Shown in pieces: positions 1 through 5,983 of a stretch of DNA of 10,199 nucleotides. The first letter of the stretch is position 1. Every line of letters begins with the position of its first letter. The position numbers were made by a program, and so were the translations under genes. The DNA lies in assembly GCA_023140595.1 (NCBI GenBank), contig JAGLLI010000042.1, positions 1-10,199 on the forward strand, given 5' to 3'. The stretch comes from Candidatus Parcubacteria bacterium. Its GTDB lineage: Bacteria; Patescibacteriota; Patescibacteriia; Patescibacteriales; UBA12075. Under the pieces are notes generated by a model. It was not told the DNA's origin and ran no database searches. It saw only the letters and a list, made by a program, of their open reading frames with translations.

Positions 1-135
1 GAAAGTTACGACCGGGAAGCCGTTTTGTGCTTTTGTCAAGTTCGTTTTCCGGTCGTTGCGCCCGCTGGCGCGGGCTATGTCAATGATTTACAAAAACGAA
101 TTTCTGATTTCCTTCAAGTCATAAATTGCTTTTAA
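1..135 (+). other. G+C-rich segment with open frames at window edge (coding status unresolved)
   Basis: This segment is clearly richer in G+C than what follows. Frame 1 is open from the window edge to TAA at 133-135 (44 codons) and frame 2 is open to TAA at 122-124 (40 codons), so it could hold the 3' end of a gene starting outside the window. Neither translation shows a motif I recognise, and two overlapping open frames are expected by chance where G+C is high. It also holds two inverted repeats (8-56 and 60-75), which argues for a structured non-coding element. I cannot decide between these. Confidence 0.25.
8..75. repeat. Two consecutive G+C-rich inverted repeats
   Basis: ACGACCGGGAA (8-18) pairs with TTTCCGGTCGT (46-56): 11 pairs including one G-T wobble, with a 27-nt loop. 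Right after it GCCCGC (60-65) pairs perfectly with GCGGGC (70-75) around a 4-nt loop. No T-tract follows, so these are not typical intrinsic terminators. They may belong to a structured RNA, a dispersed repeat or the end of a mobile element. Confidence 0.5.
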
Positions 136-249
136 AGGTTGGGGGGGGTGCTTCGTGATGAATTTTTTTTGGACGAAATTGAGTTTTCGGGAGTTGCGGA
201 AGATTTTTGATTTAAGTCGGTTTTTATTTTTTCGTTTGTCAAAAAAAAG
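136..249. other. Intergenic stretch with homopolymer runs, no gene seen
   Basis: There is no supportable coding frame. The stretch holds a run of eight G (141-148), a run of eight T (163-170) and an A8 run (241-248) next to the first DnaA-box-like site. Nothing else could be identified. Confidence 0.5.
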
Positions 250-263
250 TTATCCACGCTATT

Positions 264-361
264 GTTAGTAAGTTTTAAGGGAGGGAGGTACTAACTAAGT
301 AACTTACTAACTTAGAGAGAACTTAGTTTACTAAGTACTTAGTAAGTTAGTACTAACTTAG
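264..361. repeat. Array of interleaved TACTAAC/GTTAGTA palindromes
   Basis: Two perfect 18-bp palindromes abut: TTACTAAGTACTTAGTAA (328-345) and TAAGTTAGTACTAACTTA (343-360), with centres 15 bp apart. GTTAGTAAGTT (264-274) is an exact inverted copy of AACTTACTAAC (301-311). TACTAACTTAG occurs twice in direct orientation (305-315 and 351-361), with a near copy at 289-299. ACTTAGT/ACTAAGT (321-336) is a further inverted repeat with a 2-nt spacer. The density of one short motif in both orientations suggests a multi-site protein-binding region such as iterons or operators. Confidence 0.75.
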
Positions 362-432
362 TGTGAAAAATTTGGCGCTTATTATGAAATAAAGTTGAAT
401 TTTTTTCAAGTTATTAACTTTTTGCTCACAAC

Positions 433-441
433 TTATTCACA
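433..441 (+). promoter_or_regulatory. DnaA-box consensus match TTATTCACA
   Basis: This is an exact match to TTATNCACA. A weaker site, TTGCTCACA, starts 11 bp upstream at 422. A single nonamer can occur by chance in A+T-rich DNA; the neighbouring sites and the palindrome array give it weight. Confidence 0.45.
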
Positions 442-471
442 AACAGCATTGTTTTGTTTTATTAGTTTGTT

Positions 472-675
472 TTAATAGATTCTTGGGCCTGGTTTGCTAT
501 TCTTTTTTGTATTCCAGGTGATGGCTGGTAGCTCTTGAAATGTGCATTCGTAATTTTTTAGTTTTTCACGGTAAAGTTTGCAATCCGGTGAACAGTGTTT
601 AGGTCCATTTGGATTTTAAAAAGAAAACGGGCAAAGCCTTTCTCTTTCTTCTTGAAAATTATTTTCTTGGGTCAT
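472..675 (-). pseudogene. Small cysteine-containing protein interrupted by an in-frame TAA
   Basis: On the minus strand an ATG (675-673) opens a frame of 19 codons ending in TAA at 618-616. The same frame then continues for 47 codons to TAA at 474-472. The downstream part reads like real protein: NPNGPKHCSPDCKLYRE, then YECTFQELPAITWNT, with spaced Cys/His residues suggesting a small metal-binding or disulfide-rich fold. The upstream part ends in RLCPFSF, which joins naturally to it. No ATG, GTG or TTG follows the TAA to allow a downstream restart before the conserved-looking part. I recall similar short Cys-containing hypothetical proteins in CPR genomes but cannot verify this. Most likely this is a decayed gene with one nonsense change; a sequencing error or stop readthrough are alternatives. 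Function unknown. Confidence 0.5.
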
Positions 676-720
676 ATAATTTTTTTTGAAACACAGAAAA
701 TTTTATTTTCTAATATTTCA

Positions 721-868
721 TTATTTATTAATTTTTAATCGCTTATCAATGCGATAAAGAATTTCGAAGAAGCCAATCAGATTGGCTTTCGCCTCTGGAG
801 CATCTTCTTCTTTGACACCAAGGGCATCGACCAAGCCCTTCCGTTGCTAACTCGGAAATTTTTTCCAT
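721..868 (-). pseudogene. Small hypothetical gene broken by a one-base frameshift
   Basis: On the minus strand ATG (868-866) starts MEKISELATEGL. In that frame the rest is arginine-rich nonsense ending at TGA. Moving by one base at the GGGCTTGG/TCGATG junction (about 831-834) gives a continuous, soluble-looking helical segment, VDALGVKEEDAPEAKANL, then IGFFEILYRIDKRLKINK and TAA at 723-721. The whole is 48 residues with one extra base, so 148 nt. The join of two protein-like halves at one base suggests a genuine small gene with an insertion. An alternative intact product would start at TTG just upstream of VDALG (37 residues). It lies 45 bp upstream of, and co-oriented with, the pseudogene at 472-675. 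I do not know its function. Confidence 0.45.
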
Positions 869-882
869 AATTTTTATATTTT

Positions 883-918
883 AAAAATAAAAAAAACTTC
901 AATGTCTAATTGAAGTTT
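883..918 (-). terminator. Intrinsic terminator of the 302-residue gene
   Basis: Read on the minus strand, AAACTTCAAT and ATTGAAGTTT form a perfect 10-bp stem (918-909 with 903-894) around a 5-nt loop, followed by T5, A, T5. It lies 86 nt past the stop codon of the minus-strand gene at 1004. A small inverted repeat, AGGTG-tt-CACCT (967-978), lies between them. On the plus strand only three T follow, so it acts mainly leftward. Confidence 0.75.
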
Positions 919-1003
919 ATCAATAAATATACTAATATTACAAGAGAAACGAGTATTAAGCTTATGAGGTGTTCACCTGTTTTAATGTTTGAGTAATGTT
1001 TTA

Positions 1004-1912
1004 CTACTTTCTTAATTTTCCATTATTTATATATTTTTTATATTTTCTTATAATGACTGTTATGTATGAAACATCAAAATCTATATTAAATCCACTTATC
1101 CCCAATCTACTTTTAATTTCTTTACGAGTAATTTTTGGATTATCTCGTTTTAGCTCAAAAGCCATTTTATCTCTTTCGTAAGTTAAATATTCAGATTTTC
1201 CTTTTTTCTTTGAATTTATGTTGATATTTTTTTCTCCATAACCCCATTTATGCGCCAATTGTTTTCTCTGTATTTTTTTCCATACATATTTCATGTCATC
1301 AATGGTCGTATCTTCATGGATTTGTATTCGCAAAGCCTCGTCAAAAGTGGGAAAATAAGCATCCAGTAAATTTTGTTTACATTTTAAAATTCTATTTTTT
1401 GGTACCCCAAAAAATTTAGCGGCAGCGATCATGCGCCATATTCTTTGATCAATATGCCTGGGTTTGCAAACGTCAACGTTTATATTTCTAAGATATAATT
1501 CCAAATTACCATGAGCATAATTTTTCTTGTTTTCTTTTTTAACTTTTTCTTTTTTAATCATTACGTATTCCCAGCTGGAGGGATATTTTTCTCCTAATTT
1601 TTTTGGCTCTGACGTTGATTTTTCGATTGTAATATTTCTTACAATTTGATTTAAAGATTTTTTATTTTTTAAAAATATTTCACGCCATTTCAATATTGAT
1701 GTTACAAATAATTCGTTAATATTATTTGAATGGCATTTAATTTTTTGGGTTACAAAAAAAATATCTGGCATGCAAAATATTTTTTTGCCTTTTTTTATTT
1801 CTTCGTTGATATCTGAATTGTCATAAACAACATTTACACTCGATTTGATTGTTTTCATTGCACTTTTTTCAATTTTAGCTCGATAAGCTTCATTTTCTTT
1901 TGTGTCATCCAT
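1004..1912 (-). CDS. Lysine-rich hypothetical protein, unrecognised
   Basis: I do not recognise this 302-residue protein. It is very rich in Lys, Asn and Ile, with no signal peptide and no convincing membrane segment, so it is probably cytoplasmic and basic. Residues 113-130 form a charged Lys/Glu linker between an N-terminal part and a central part (about 131-225) containing PRHIDQRIWRMIAAAKFFGV and a possible helical pair. The last 60 residues, with ERDKMAFELKRDNPKITRKEIKSRLG (split here as 247-271), resemble a helix-turn-helix, so DNA or RNA binding is possible. The start is secure: TAA immediately precedes the ATG in frame. No Shine-Dalgarno site is visible; an extended -10 promoter lies at 1945-1953 and a terminator at 883-918, so it is monocistronic and divergent from the methyltransferase genes. 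It may be a regulator or an accessory factor of that locus, but this is only positional inference. Confidence 0.75.
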   Translation of the reverse strand: MDDTKENEAYRAKIEKSAMKTIKSSVNVVYDNSDINEEIKKGKKIFCMPDIFFVTQKIKCHSNNINELFVTSILKWREIFLKNKKSLNQIVRNITIEKSTSEPKKLGEKYPSSWEYVMIKKEKVKKENKKNYAHGNLELYLRNINVDVCKPRHIDQRIWRMIAAAKFFGVPKNRILKCKQNLLDAYFPTFDEALRIQIHEDTTIDDMKYVWKKIQRKQLAHKWGYGEKNININSKKKGKSEYLTYERDKMAFELKRDNPKITRKEIKSRLGISGFNIDFDVSYITVIIRKYKKYINNGKLRK

Positions 1913-1944
1913 TTAAATTGCGATTATTGTATTAATTATTTATA

Positions 1945-1953
1945 ATTATACCA
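1945..1953 (-). promoter_or_regulatory. Extended -10 promoter for the leftward gene
   Basis: The minus strand reads TGGTATAAT, a perfect extended -10 (TGnTATAAT). Transcription would start near 1938 and give a leader of about 26 nt before the ATG at 1912. The -35 position at a 17-bp spacing (TGCATT) is poor, which is common for extended -10 promoters. Confidence 0.55.
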
Positions 1954-1971
1954 TGCCGAGCGAAAATAATG

Positions 1972-1989
1972 CAGCCAGTTTTTTGGCTG
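1972..1989. repeat. Inverted repeat CAGCCA-TGGCTG in the divergent spacer
   Basis: CAGCCA (1972-1977) and TGGCTG (1984-1989) form a perfect 6-bp inverted repeat around a T-rich 6-nt spacer. It lies upstream of both divergent promoters, so an operator is more likely than a terminator, although four T follow on the plus strand. Its role is unknown. Confidence 0.35.
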
Positions 1990-2035
1990 TTTTATCATCG
2001 CCAAGATTACTAGGGGATAACTTGAAATCAAAAAA

Positions 2036-2065
2036 TTGAATTAAAAGCTAAAAATATGGTATGAT
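2036..2065 (+). promoter_or_regulatory. Promoter of the methyltransferase-nuclease gene set
   Basis: TTGAAT (2036-2041) is separated by 18 bp from TATGAT (2060-2065), which is preceded by TGG to give an extended -10. Transcription should start near 2072. This -10 covers the ATG codons at 2061 and 2064, so they would not be transcribed, which moves the likely translation start of the next gene to 2085. The layout matches the promoter at 8551-8579. Confidence 0.5.
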
Positions 2066-2084
2066 GTATAATAATCCTCAAATT

Positions 2085-2870
2085 ATGCCAAAATTTAATG
2101 ATATAAATTTAGATAAATGGAAAGACTCTGATATATGGACTGATAGCTTATGGATAATACAGGAAAGAGATAAGTCCGGCAAACATGATGGTTTTTATCA
2201 TGGTAATTTTGTGCCGCAAATTCCAAAGCAATTAATTCAAAGATATACTAAAAAAAATGAAATTGTGTTTGATCCGTTTTTGGGAAGCGGAACAACCGCG
2301 TATGAATGTGAAAATTTAAACAGAAATTTTATCGGGGTTGAAATTCAACCGGAGCTTGTTAAATATGTTCAAAATAAAATTGACAGCAAAAAGAATTTTT
2401 TTGAAATATTAAGCGCTGACAGCTCTAATGAAAGAACTTTTTTAAAAATTCAGGAAACTTTAAAAAAGCGCAAAAGAGGAAAAGTCCAATTGGCTATATT
2501 GCACCCGCCGTATGCCAATATAATCAAGTTCAGCAAGGACAAAAAAGACTTATCAAATGCTAAAGATTTAAAGAGTTTTTTAAATCAATTTTCACAAGTA
2601 ATTAAAAATACGATTACAATTTTAGAAAAAAATAGATATTTGGCGATTGTGATGGGCGATAAATATGAAAAGGGGAAATGGATTCCGTTGAGTTTTTACT
2701 GTCTGAATGAGGCGTATAAGCTGGGTCTTACATTAAAATGCATAATAATTAAAAACATGGCTGGCAATCGCGCAAAACAAAACAGAGAGGCAATTTGGAG
2801 ATACCGCGCGCTAGCAAGTGATTATTATATTTTTAAGCATGAATATATTTTAGTTTTTAAAAATGGTTAA
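2085..2870 (+). CDS. DNA methyltransferase with HPPY catalytic motif
   Basis: This is an S-adenosylmethionine-dependent, amino-modifying DNA methyltransferase (N6-adenine or N4-cytosine type). In the 261-residue product, HDGFYHGNFVPQIPKQLI (34-51) resembles motif X, FDPFLGSGTT (62-71) is the cofactor-binding motif I, and LHPPYANIIKFS (139-150) occupies the catalytic motif IV position. Motif IV has His where DPPY or SPPY is usual. A C-terminal segment, NMAGNRAKQNREAIWRYRAL, may contact the target base or DNA. The frame is open from ATG 2061, but a good -10 element covers that ATG and the next, so I prefer ATG 2085; no Shine-Dalgarno site is seen for either. The nuclease gene follows after 21 bp, which points to a restriction-modification pair in which this enzyme protects host DNA. 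The exact methylated base cannot be told from sequence. Confidence 0.88.
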   Translation: MPKFNDINLDKWKDSDIWTDSLWIIQERDKSGKHDGFYHGNFVPQIPKQLIQRYTKKNEIVFDPFLGSGTTAYECENLNRNFIGVEIQPELVKYVQNKIDSKKNFFEILSADSSNERTFLKIQETLKKRKRGKVQLAILHPPYANIIKFSKDKKDLSNAKDLKSFLNQFSQVIKNTITILEKNRYLAIVMGDKYEKGKWIPLSFYCLNEAYKLGLTLKCIIIKNMAGNRAKQNREAIWRYRALASDYYIFKHEYILVFKNG

Positions 2871-2891
2871 AAATTTTAATTGAAAAATAAT

Positions 2892-4058
2892 ATGACAACA
2901 CATGTATTTATAGTTGATTCAACTACATTCAAAATTCATTTAGAGTATTTATTTGCTGGCACTGGAGCAAAAGATAATTCTATTGATTTCAATAATAATG
3001 TAAACACTAAATTGTATGCTACAACTGAAAATATGTTAGTTAATATGATAGCTGATGCAAGTAGAATTAGAAAAGACGACCAAATTATTTTTTATTTACA
3101 ACAAAAATTTGCAGATAAAATTTTTGAAGGTAAATTTTATGGCATTTTTAAGGCAAAAAAAGATTTATCATTTTTAGATGATAATGATGGCAGCCAGTAT
3201 TTATCTCAAGAACTTGGGAAATCGTTAACTTTTAGAACTTTAATAAAGCCCTATAAAATATATCCCGAAGGAGTAACAGAATGGGAGGCGCTTGATGAGA
3301 TAAAAAATATTCAATCTCCAAATCAAATGTTATGGAGTTTAATATACAGAAAGCTGAAAGGTCACAGAGGCAATACTATGATAACTATATATGAATCAGA
3401 AAGATTATGTCAGCTAATACGTAATAAAAATAATCGTAAATATTTAGAGTGTGAAAATAAATTATTGACCTTTGACTCAGCTAGCCAAGTAATCAAATGT
3501 GTAAACAAAGATACTAAGGAATATCAGGGCAACGAAGATGAAGTTAATATTTTGCCCAGATTAATAACTAAGCTGGATCAAAATAAGGCTTTTGAGGCTC
3601 ATCTCCAAGCTTATATTGTTAGAAATATAGGCAGGGGCATAAACCAAAAATTAGATAGCCCTGTATTAGGTGAAAGTAATATTGAATGGCTAGGCAACGA
3701 AGTGTCTTGTGGTGTTGGGATGCAGAGAATAGATATAATGTTATCAGTTTTTCAAGATAGCCAAAGGGTTTTATTGCCGGTTGAATTAAAAGCAGTTGAA
3801 GCCGATGAAAAAAATACTATTCAAATACAACGTTATATAGATTGGATAGAGCAGTATTACATCCCAAATAGACAAAGTGATATTCAACCTATTTTAATTT
3901 CAAAAAAAGTTGTTAGTAAAAAATCTGAACGTTATCAAAAAACGCTGTCAAGTTTTAAACAATTTAATAAAAACAACATTAAAAGATGCAACTCATTAAT
4001 TTATATAGAATTTGAAGTCAATAATAATGATTTAAGTTTTAATAAGATAAATTATTAA
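2892..4058 (+). CDS. PD-(D/E)XK endonuclease with possible PUA/EVE-like N-terminal domain
   Basis: This is the predicted restriction endonuclease of the locus, 388 residues. Residues about 1-135 (HVFIVDSTTFKIHLEY; RIRKDDQIIFYL at 58-69; KFYGIFKAKKDLSF at 81-94; FRTLIKPYKIYPEGV at 115-129) have the strand pattern of a PUA/EVE-like module, a fold used to read modified bases; this is inference from pattern. The C-terminal half holds a nuclease core: NEVSCGVGMQRIDIML with D281, PVELKAVEA with E298 and K300, then QIQRY with Q311 and Y315, the RecB-type QxxxY motif. The core resembles NucS (DUF91). The frame is open back to TTG 2880, but ATG 2892 is the likelier start. The upstream methyltransferase ends 21 bp before. 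It could cleave unmodified target sites as a type II enzyme or, if the N-terminus reads modified bases, act as a modification-dependent nuclease. Confidence 0.75.
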   Translation: MTTHVFIVDSTTFKIHLEYLFAGTGAKDNSIDFNNNVNTKLYATTENMLVNMIADASRIRKDDQIIFYLQQKFADKIFEGKFYGIFKAKKDLSFLDDNDGSQYLSQELGKSLTFRTLIKPYKIYPEGVTEWEALDEIKNIQSPNQMLWSLIYRKLKGHRGNTMITIYESERLCQLIRNKNNRKYLECENKLLTFDSASQVIKCVNKDTKEYQGNEDEVNILPRLITKLDQNKAFEAHLQAYIVRNIGRGINQKLDSPVLGESNIEWLGNEVSCGVGMQRIDIMLSVFQDSQRVLLPVELKAVEADEKNTIQIQRYIDWIEQYYIPNRQSDIQPILISKKVVSKKSERYQKTLSSFKQFNKNNIKRCNSLIYIEFEVNNNDLSFNKINY

Positions 4059-4118
4059 TATTTTTGTTGATTATACCAAGATCAAAATTGTTATGTTTTG
4101 TGATTTTGTTGTTAAATT

Positions 4119-4802
4119 ATGGATGAAGAAATTAAAAAATTAGTAAAGATTACTACTATCGTTAGAGTAGATAATAATACAACTAGGAAAATTGAATTTG
4201 GCGATGAATATTTAGTAAGTCGTTATAATAAAAATCATTTAAATAATTACACTAAATTACAACAAATCAATTTGGAAGAATTAGAAGGATATTGGAATAA
4301 GAAATGGGATTCTTTTGGTAATAAATGGAGTAATGAAAGGCAAAATTATAGATTCTTTTATGATATTTTTCAATTATTTTATTATAATTTTTATCAATTG
4401 AAACAAAATAAAATTGCGTCAATACAAAATTGCCACAATCACGATAAAATGACTTTGTATAATAAATTTGTAGGCGTTAATTTGTATGGTGTTTATAATT
4501 ATGATAAAAAATGTATTGATTTAGTAAGAGAGCTTGATATAGAAAAATTATTAAATATAAAGGATGGGGAATCTATAAAAAAATTTTCAGAAACGAGAAA
4601 TAAACTTTTAGAACATAATTTTAATCCCAAAGGTTTTAAGTTGAGAATAGATCCAAGTATTTGGAGTCTTGCGGGAACTCATTCTTTTATGGATATTATA
4701 GTGCACAGAGGAATTGAACGAGAATATGATGTTCAGATTGATTACTACGAGGATTATTATAAGTTAGAGAATATTTTAGTAAAAATAGTAAAAAAATTTT
4801 AA
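4119..4802 (+). CDS. Hypothetical protein with HEPN-like R-x5-H motif
   Basis: I do not recognise this 227-residue protein. It is rich in Asn, Tyr and Lys, has no signal peptide and no obvious membrane helix, and is probably cytoplasmic. The central part (74-95) is strongly aromatic (FFYDIFQLFYYNFYQL) and likely a buried helix. ETRNKLLEHNFNPKG (158-172) carries R160-N161 and H166, which fits the Rx4-6H pattern of HEPN ribonucleases and toxins, but one short motif is weak evidence. SIWSLAGTHSFMDIIVHRG follows. It begins 60 bp after the nuclease gene and ends 10 bp before the D12 methyltransferase, so it sits inside the restriction-modification gene set. It could be a specificity, accessory or abortive-infection component. 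Its base composition is even more A+T-rich than that of the methyltransferase genes around it. Confidence 0.75.
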   Translation: MDEEIKKLVKITTIVRVDNNTTRKIEFGDEYLVSRYNKNHLNNYTKLQQINLEELEGYWNKKWDSFGNKWSNERQNYRFFYDIFQLFYYNFYQLKQNKIASIQNCHNHDKMTLYNKFVGVNLYGVYNYDKKCIDLVRELDIEKLLNIKDGESIKKFSETRNKLLEHNFNPKGFKLRIDPSIWSLAGTHSFMDIIVHRGIEREYDVQIDYYEDYYKLENILVKIVKKF

Positions 4803-4812
4803 AAATTTTGTC

Positions 4813-5880
4813 ATGAATTACATCGGCTCAAAATTATCACTTCTTAAATTTTTGGAAAATTCAATCAATAAAGTAGTTAAAAACGACTGCCGTGTTTTTT
4901 GTGATTTATTTGCCGGCACCGGAATTGTCGGGAATTATTTTAAGAAAAAAGGATATAAAATTATTGCCAATGATATTCAATATTATAGCTATGTTTTAAA
5001 TAAGCATTATATTGAAAATCACAAAGAATTAAAATTTTTAAAATTAACAAAAGCATTGCCCGATTTAAAAAATATAAAAACAGAAAACAGAAAAAAATTT
5101 GTTTGCGAGTATCTGGAAAATTTAAAAGGAGTTAAGGGATTTATTTATAAAAATTATTGTGTTGGCGGAGCTAAAAATAAAGAAACAGAAAGGCAATATT
5201 TTTCAGACGCAAACGGGATGAGATGCGATGCGGTTAGAAAAAAAATTGAAAAATGGAAAAAAGAAAAATTGATAAATAATAAAGAATATTATTTTTTATT
5301 GGCAAGCTTGATTGAATCAGTTGATAAATGCGCGAATACTGCCTCTGTGTATGGAGCATTTTTGAAAAAATTAAAAAAGTCAGCGCAAAAAAGTTTTATT
5401 TTAAAGCCGGCTGAACTGATTATTAACGCACAAGAACATAAAGTTTATAACAAAGATATAAATGTTTTAGTTAAAGAAGTTAAAGGTGATATTTTATATT
5501 TGGATCCGCCTTACAATCATAGGCAATACGCCTCAAATTATCATGTGCTTGAAACAATCGCTAAATATGACAATCCAAAAATTAAAGGCAAAACAGGGTT
5601 AAGGGATTACAACGAGCAAAAGTCATTATATTGTTCCCGTCCGCAAGTAAAAAAAGCGTTTAAAGATTTGATTTTAAAGGCTAAAACAAAATATATTTTT
5701 TTAAGTTATAATAACGAGGGTTTAATGAGCTTGAATGATATTAAAGAAATAATGAGCTTGCGCGGTAGGTATGGATTTTTTACAAAAAATTATAATAGAT
5801 TTAAAGCTGACAAAACCGAGAATAGGAATCATAAGGCGGATAAAACTATTGAATATTTGCATTATGTTGTGTGCGGTTGA
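4813..5880 (+). CDS. D12-class (alpha) adenine-specific DNA methyltransferase
   Basis: This N6-adenine DNA methyltransferase of the Dam/FokI-methylase (D12) family has 355 residues. MNYIGSK at the N-terminus is motif X, CDLFAGTGIVGNYF (30-43) is the cofactor-binding motif I, and LDPPYNHRQYASNYHVLET (230-248) contains catalytic motif IV DPPY (231-234). The order X, I, recognition region, IV is that of the alpha class. Residues about 100-200 (YFSDANGMRCDAVRKKIEKW, then CANTASVYGAFLKKL) form the target-recognition part and match the style of type IIS methylases. The ATG opens 10 bp after the previous gene, so the two are probably co-transcribed. As a second methyltransferase near one nuclease, it may protect the other strand of an asymmetric site. 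A terminator-like hairpin lies 31 bp past its TGA stop. Confidence 0.9.
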   Translation: MNYIGSKLSLLKFLENSINKVVKNDCRVFCDLFAGTGIVGNYFKKKGYKIIANDIQYYSYVLNKHYIENHKELKFLKLTKALPDLKNIKTENRKKFVCEYLENLKGVKGFIYKNYCVGGAKNKETERQYFSDANGMRCDAVRKKIEKWKKEKLINNKEYYFLLASLIESVDKCANTASVYGAFLKKLKKSAQKSFILKPAELIINAQEHKVYNKDINVLVKEVKGDILYLDPPYNHRQYASNYHVLETIAKYDNPKIKGKTGLRDYNEQKSLYCSRPQVKKAFKDLILKAKTKYIFLSYNNEGLMSLNDIKEIMSLRGRYGFFTKNYNRFKADKTENRNHKADKTIEYLHYVVCG

Positions 5881-5910
5881 TTTTAAAATATAAATGATTC
5901 AAAAGAAAGA

Positions 5911-5934
5911 AGAGAGGTGAAAACCTCTTTTTTT
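5911..5934 (+). terminator. Intrinsic terminator or attenuator between D12 methylase and TOTE helicase
   Basis: AGAGGT (5913-5918), a GAAA tetraloop and ACCTCT (5923-5928) form a perfect 6-bp stem followed by six further T. It most simply ends the methyltransferase transcript. A possible promoter, TTGTGT-N16-TATAAA (5867-5894), would start transcription just before the hairpin, in which case the hairpin would lie in the leader of the helicase gene as an attenuator; that promoter is weak. Confidence 0.65.
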
Positions 5935-5983
5935 AAGAAAATTTTTGAAAAACAAAATAGTAAAAATTTTGGCAATAAAAAGT

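Larger units (their letters stand above)
250..441. other. Candidate replication origin (DnaA-box-like sites around a palindrome array)
   Basis: Sites matching the DnaA-box consensus TTATNCACA lie on both sides of an iterated array. TTATCCACG (250-258, +) has one mismatch, TTTTTCACA on the minus strand (362-370) has one mismatch, TTGCTCACA (422-430, +) has two, and TTATTCACA (433-441, +) is perfect. The last two start 11 bp apart, about one helical turn, as expected for cooperative DnaA binding. Between them lie the palindromes at 264-361 and a very A+T-rich tract at 366-420 that could serve as an unwinding element. No dnaA, dnaN or rep gene is in the window, so this rests on sequence pattern alone; a plasmid-type origin or a large operator are alternatives. 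Confidence 0.4.

Noticed and set aside
616..618. Recoded stop codon such as an alternative genetic code
   Set aside because: TAA ends most other genes here and TGA ends the D12 methylase, so neither is generally reassigned; a local lesion is simpler.
996..1181. Plus-strand open frame of hydrophobic residues
   Set aside because: It is antisense to the 3' end of the 302-residue gene; its Phe/Leu/Ile content is the complement of the Lys/Asn-rich coding strand.
1972..1994. Terminator at the CAGCCA/TGGCTG hairpin
   Set aside because: It lies between divergent genes with no transcript entering from the left, and the T-tract is short; an operator is more sensible.
2061..2084. Upstream ATG codons as the start of the HPPY methyltransferase
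   Set aside because: They fall inside a good extended -10 element; ATG 2085 is preferred, though the longer form cannot be excluded.
2880..2891. TTG start for the nuclease gene
   Set aside because: ATG lies four codons downstream, is the commoner start codon, and the extra residues add nothing recognisable.
5945..5983. TTG start for the TOTE helicase
   Set aside because: The 13 extra residues are not part of the family pattern, which begins near ATG 5984.
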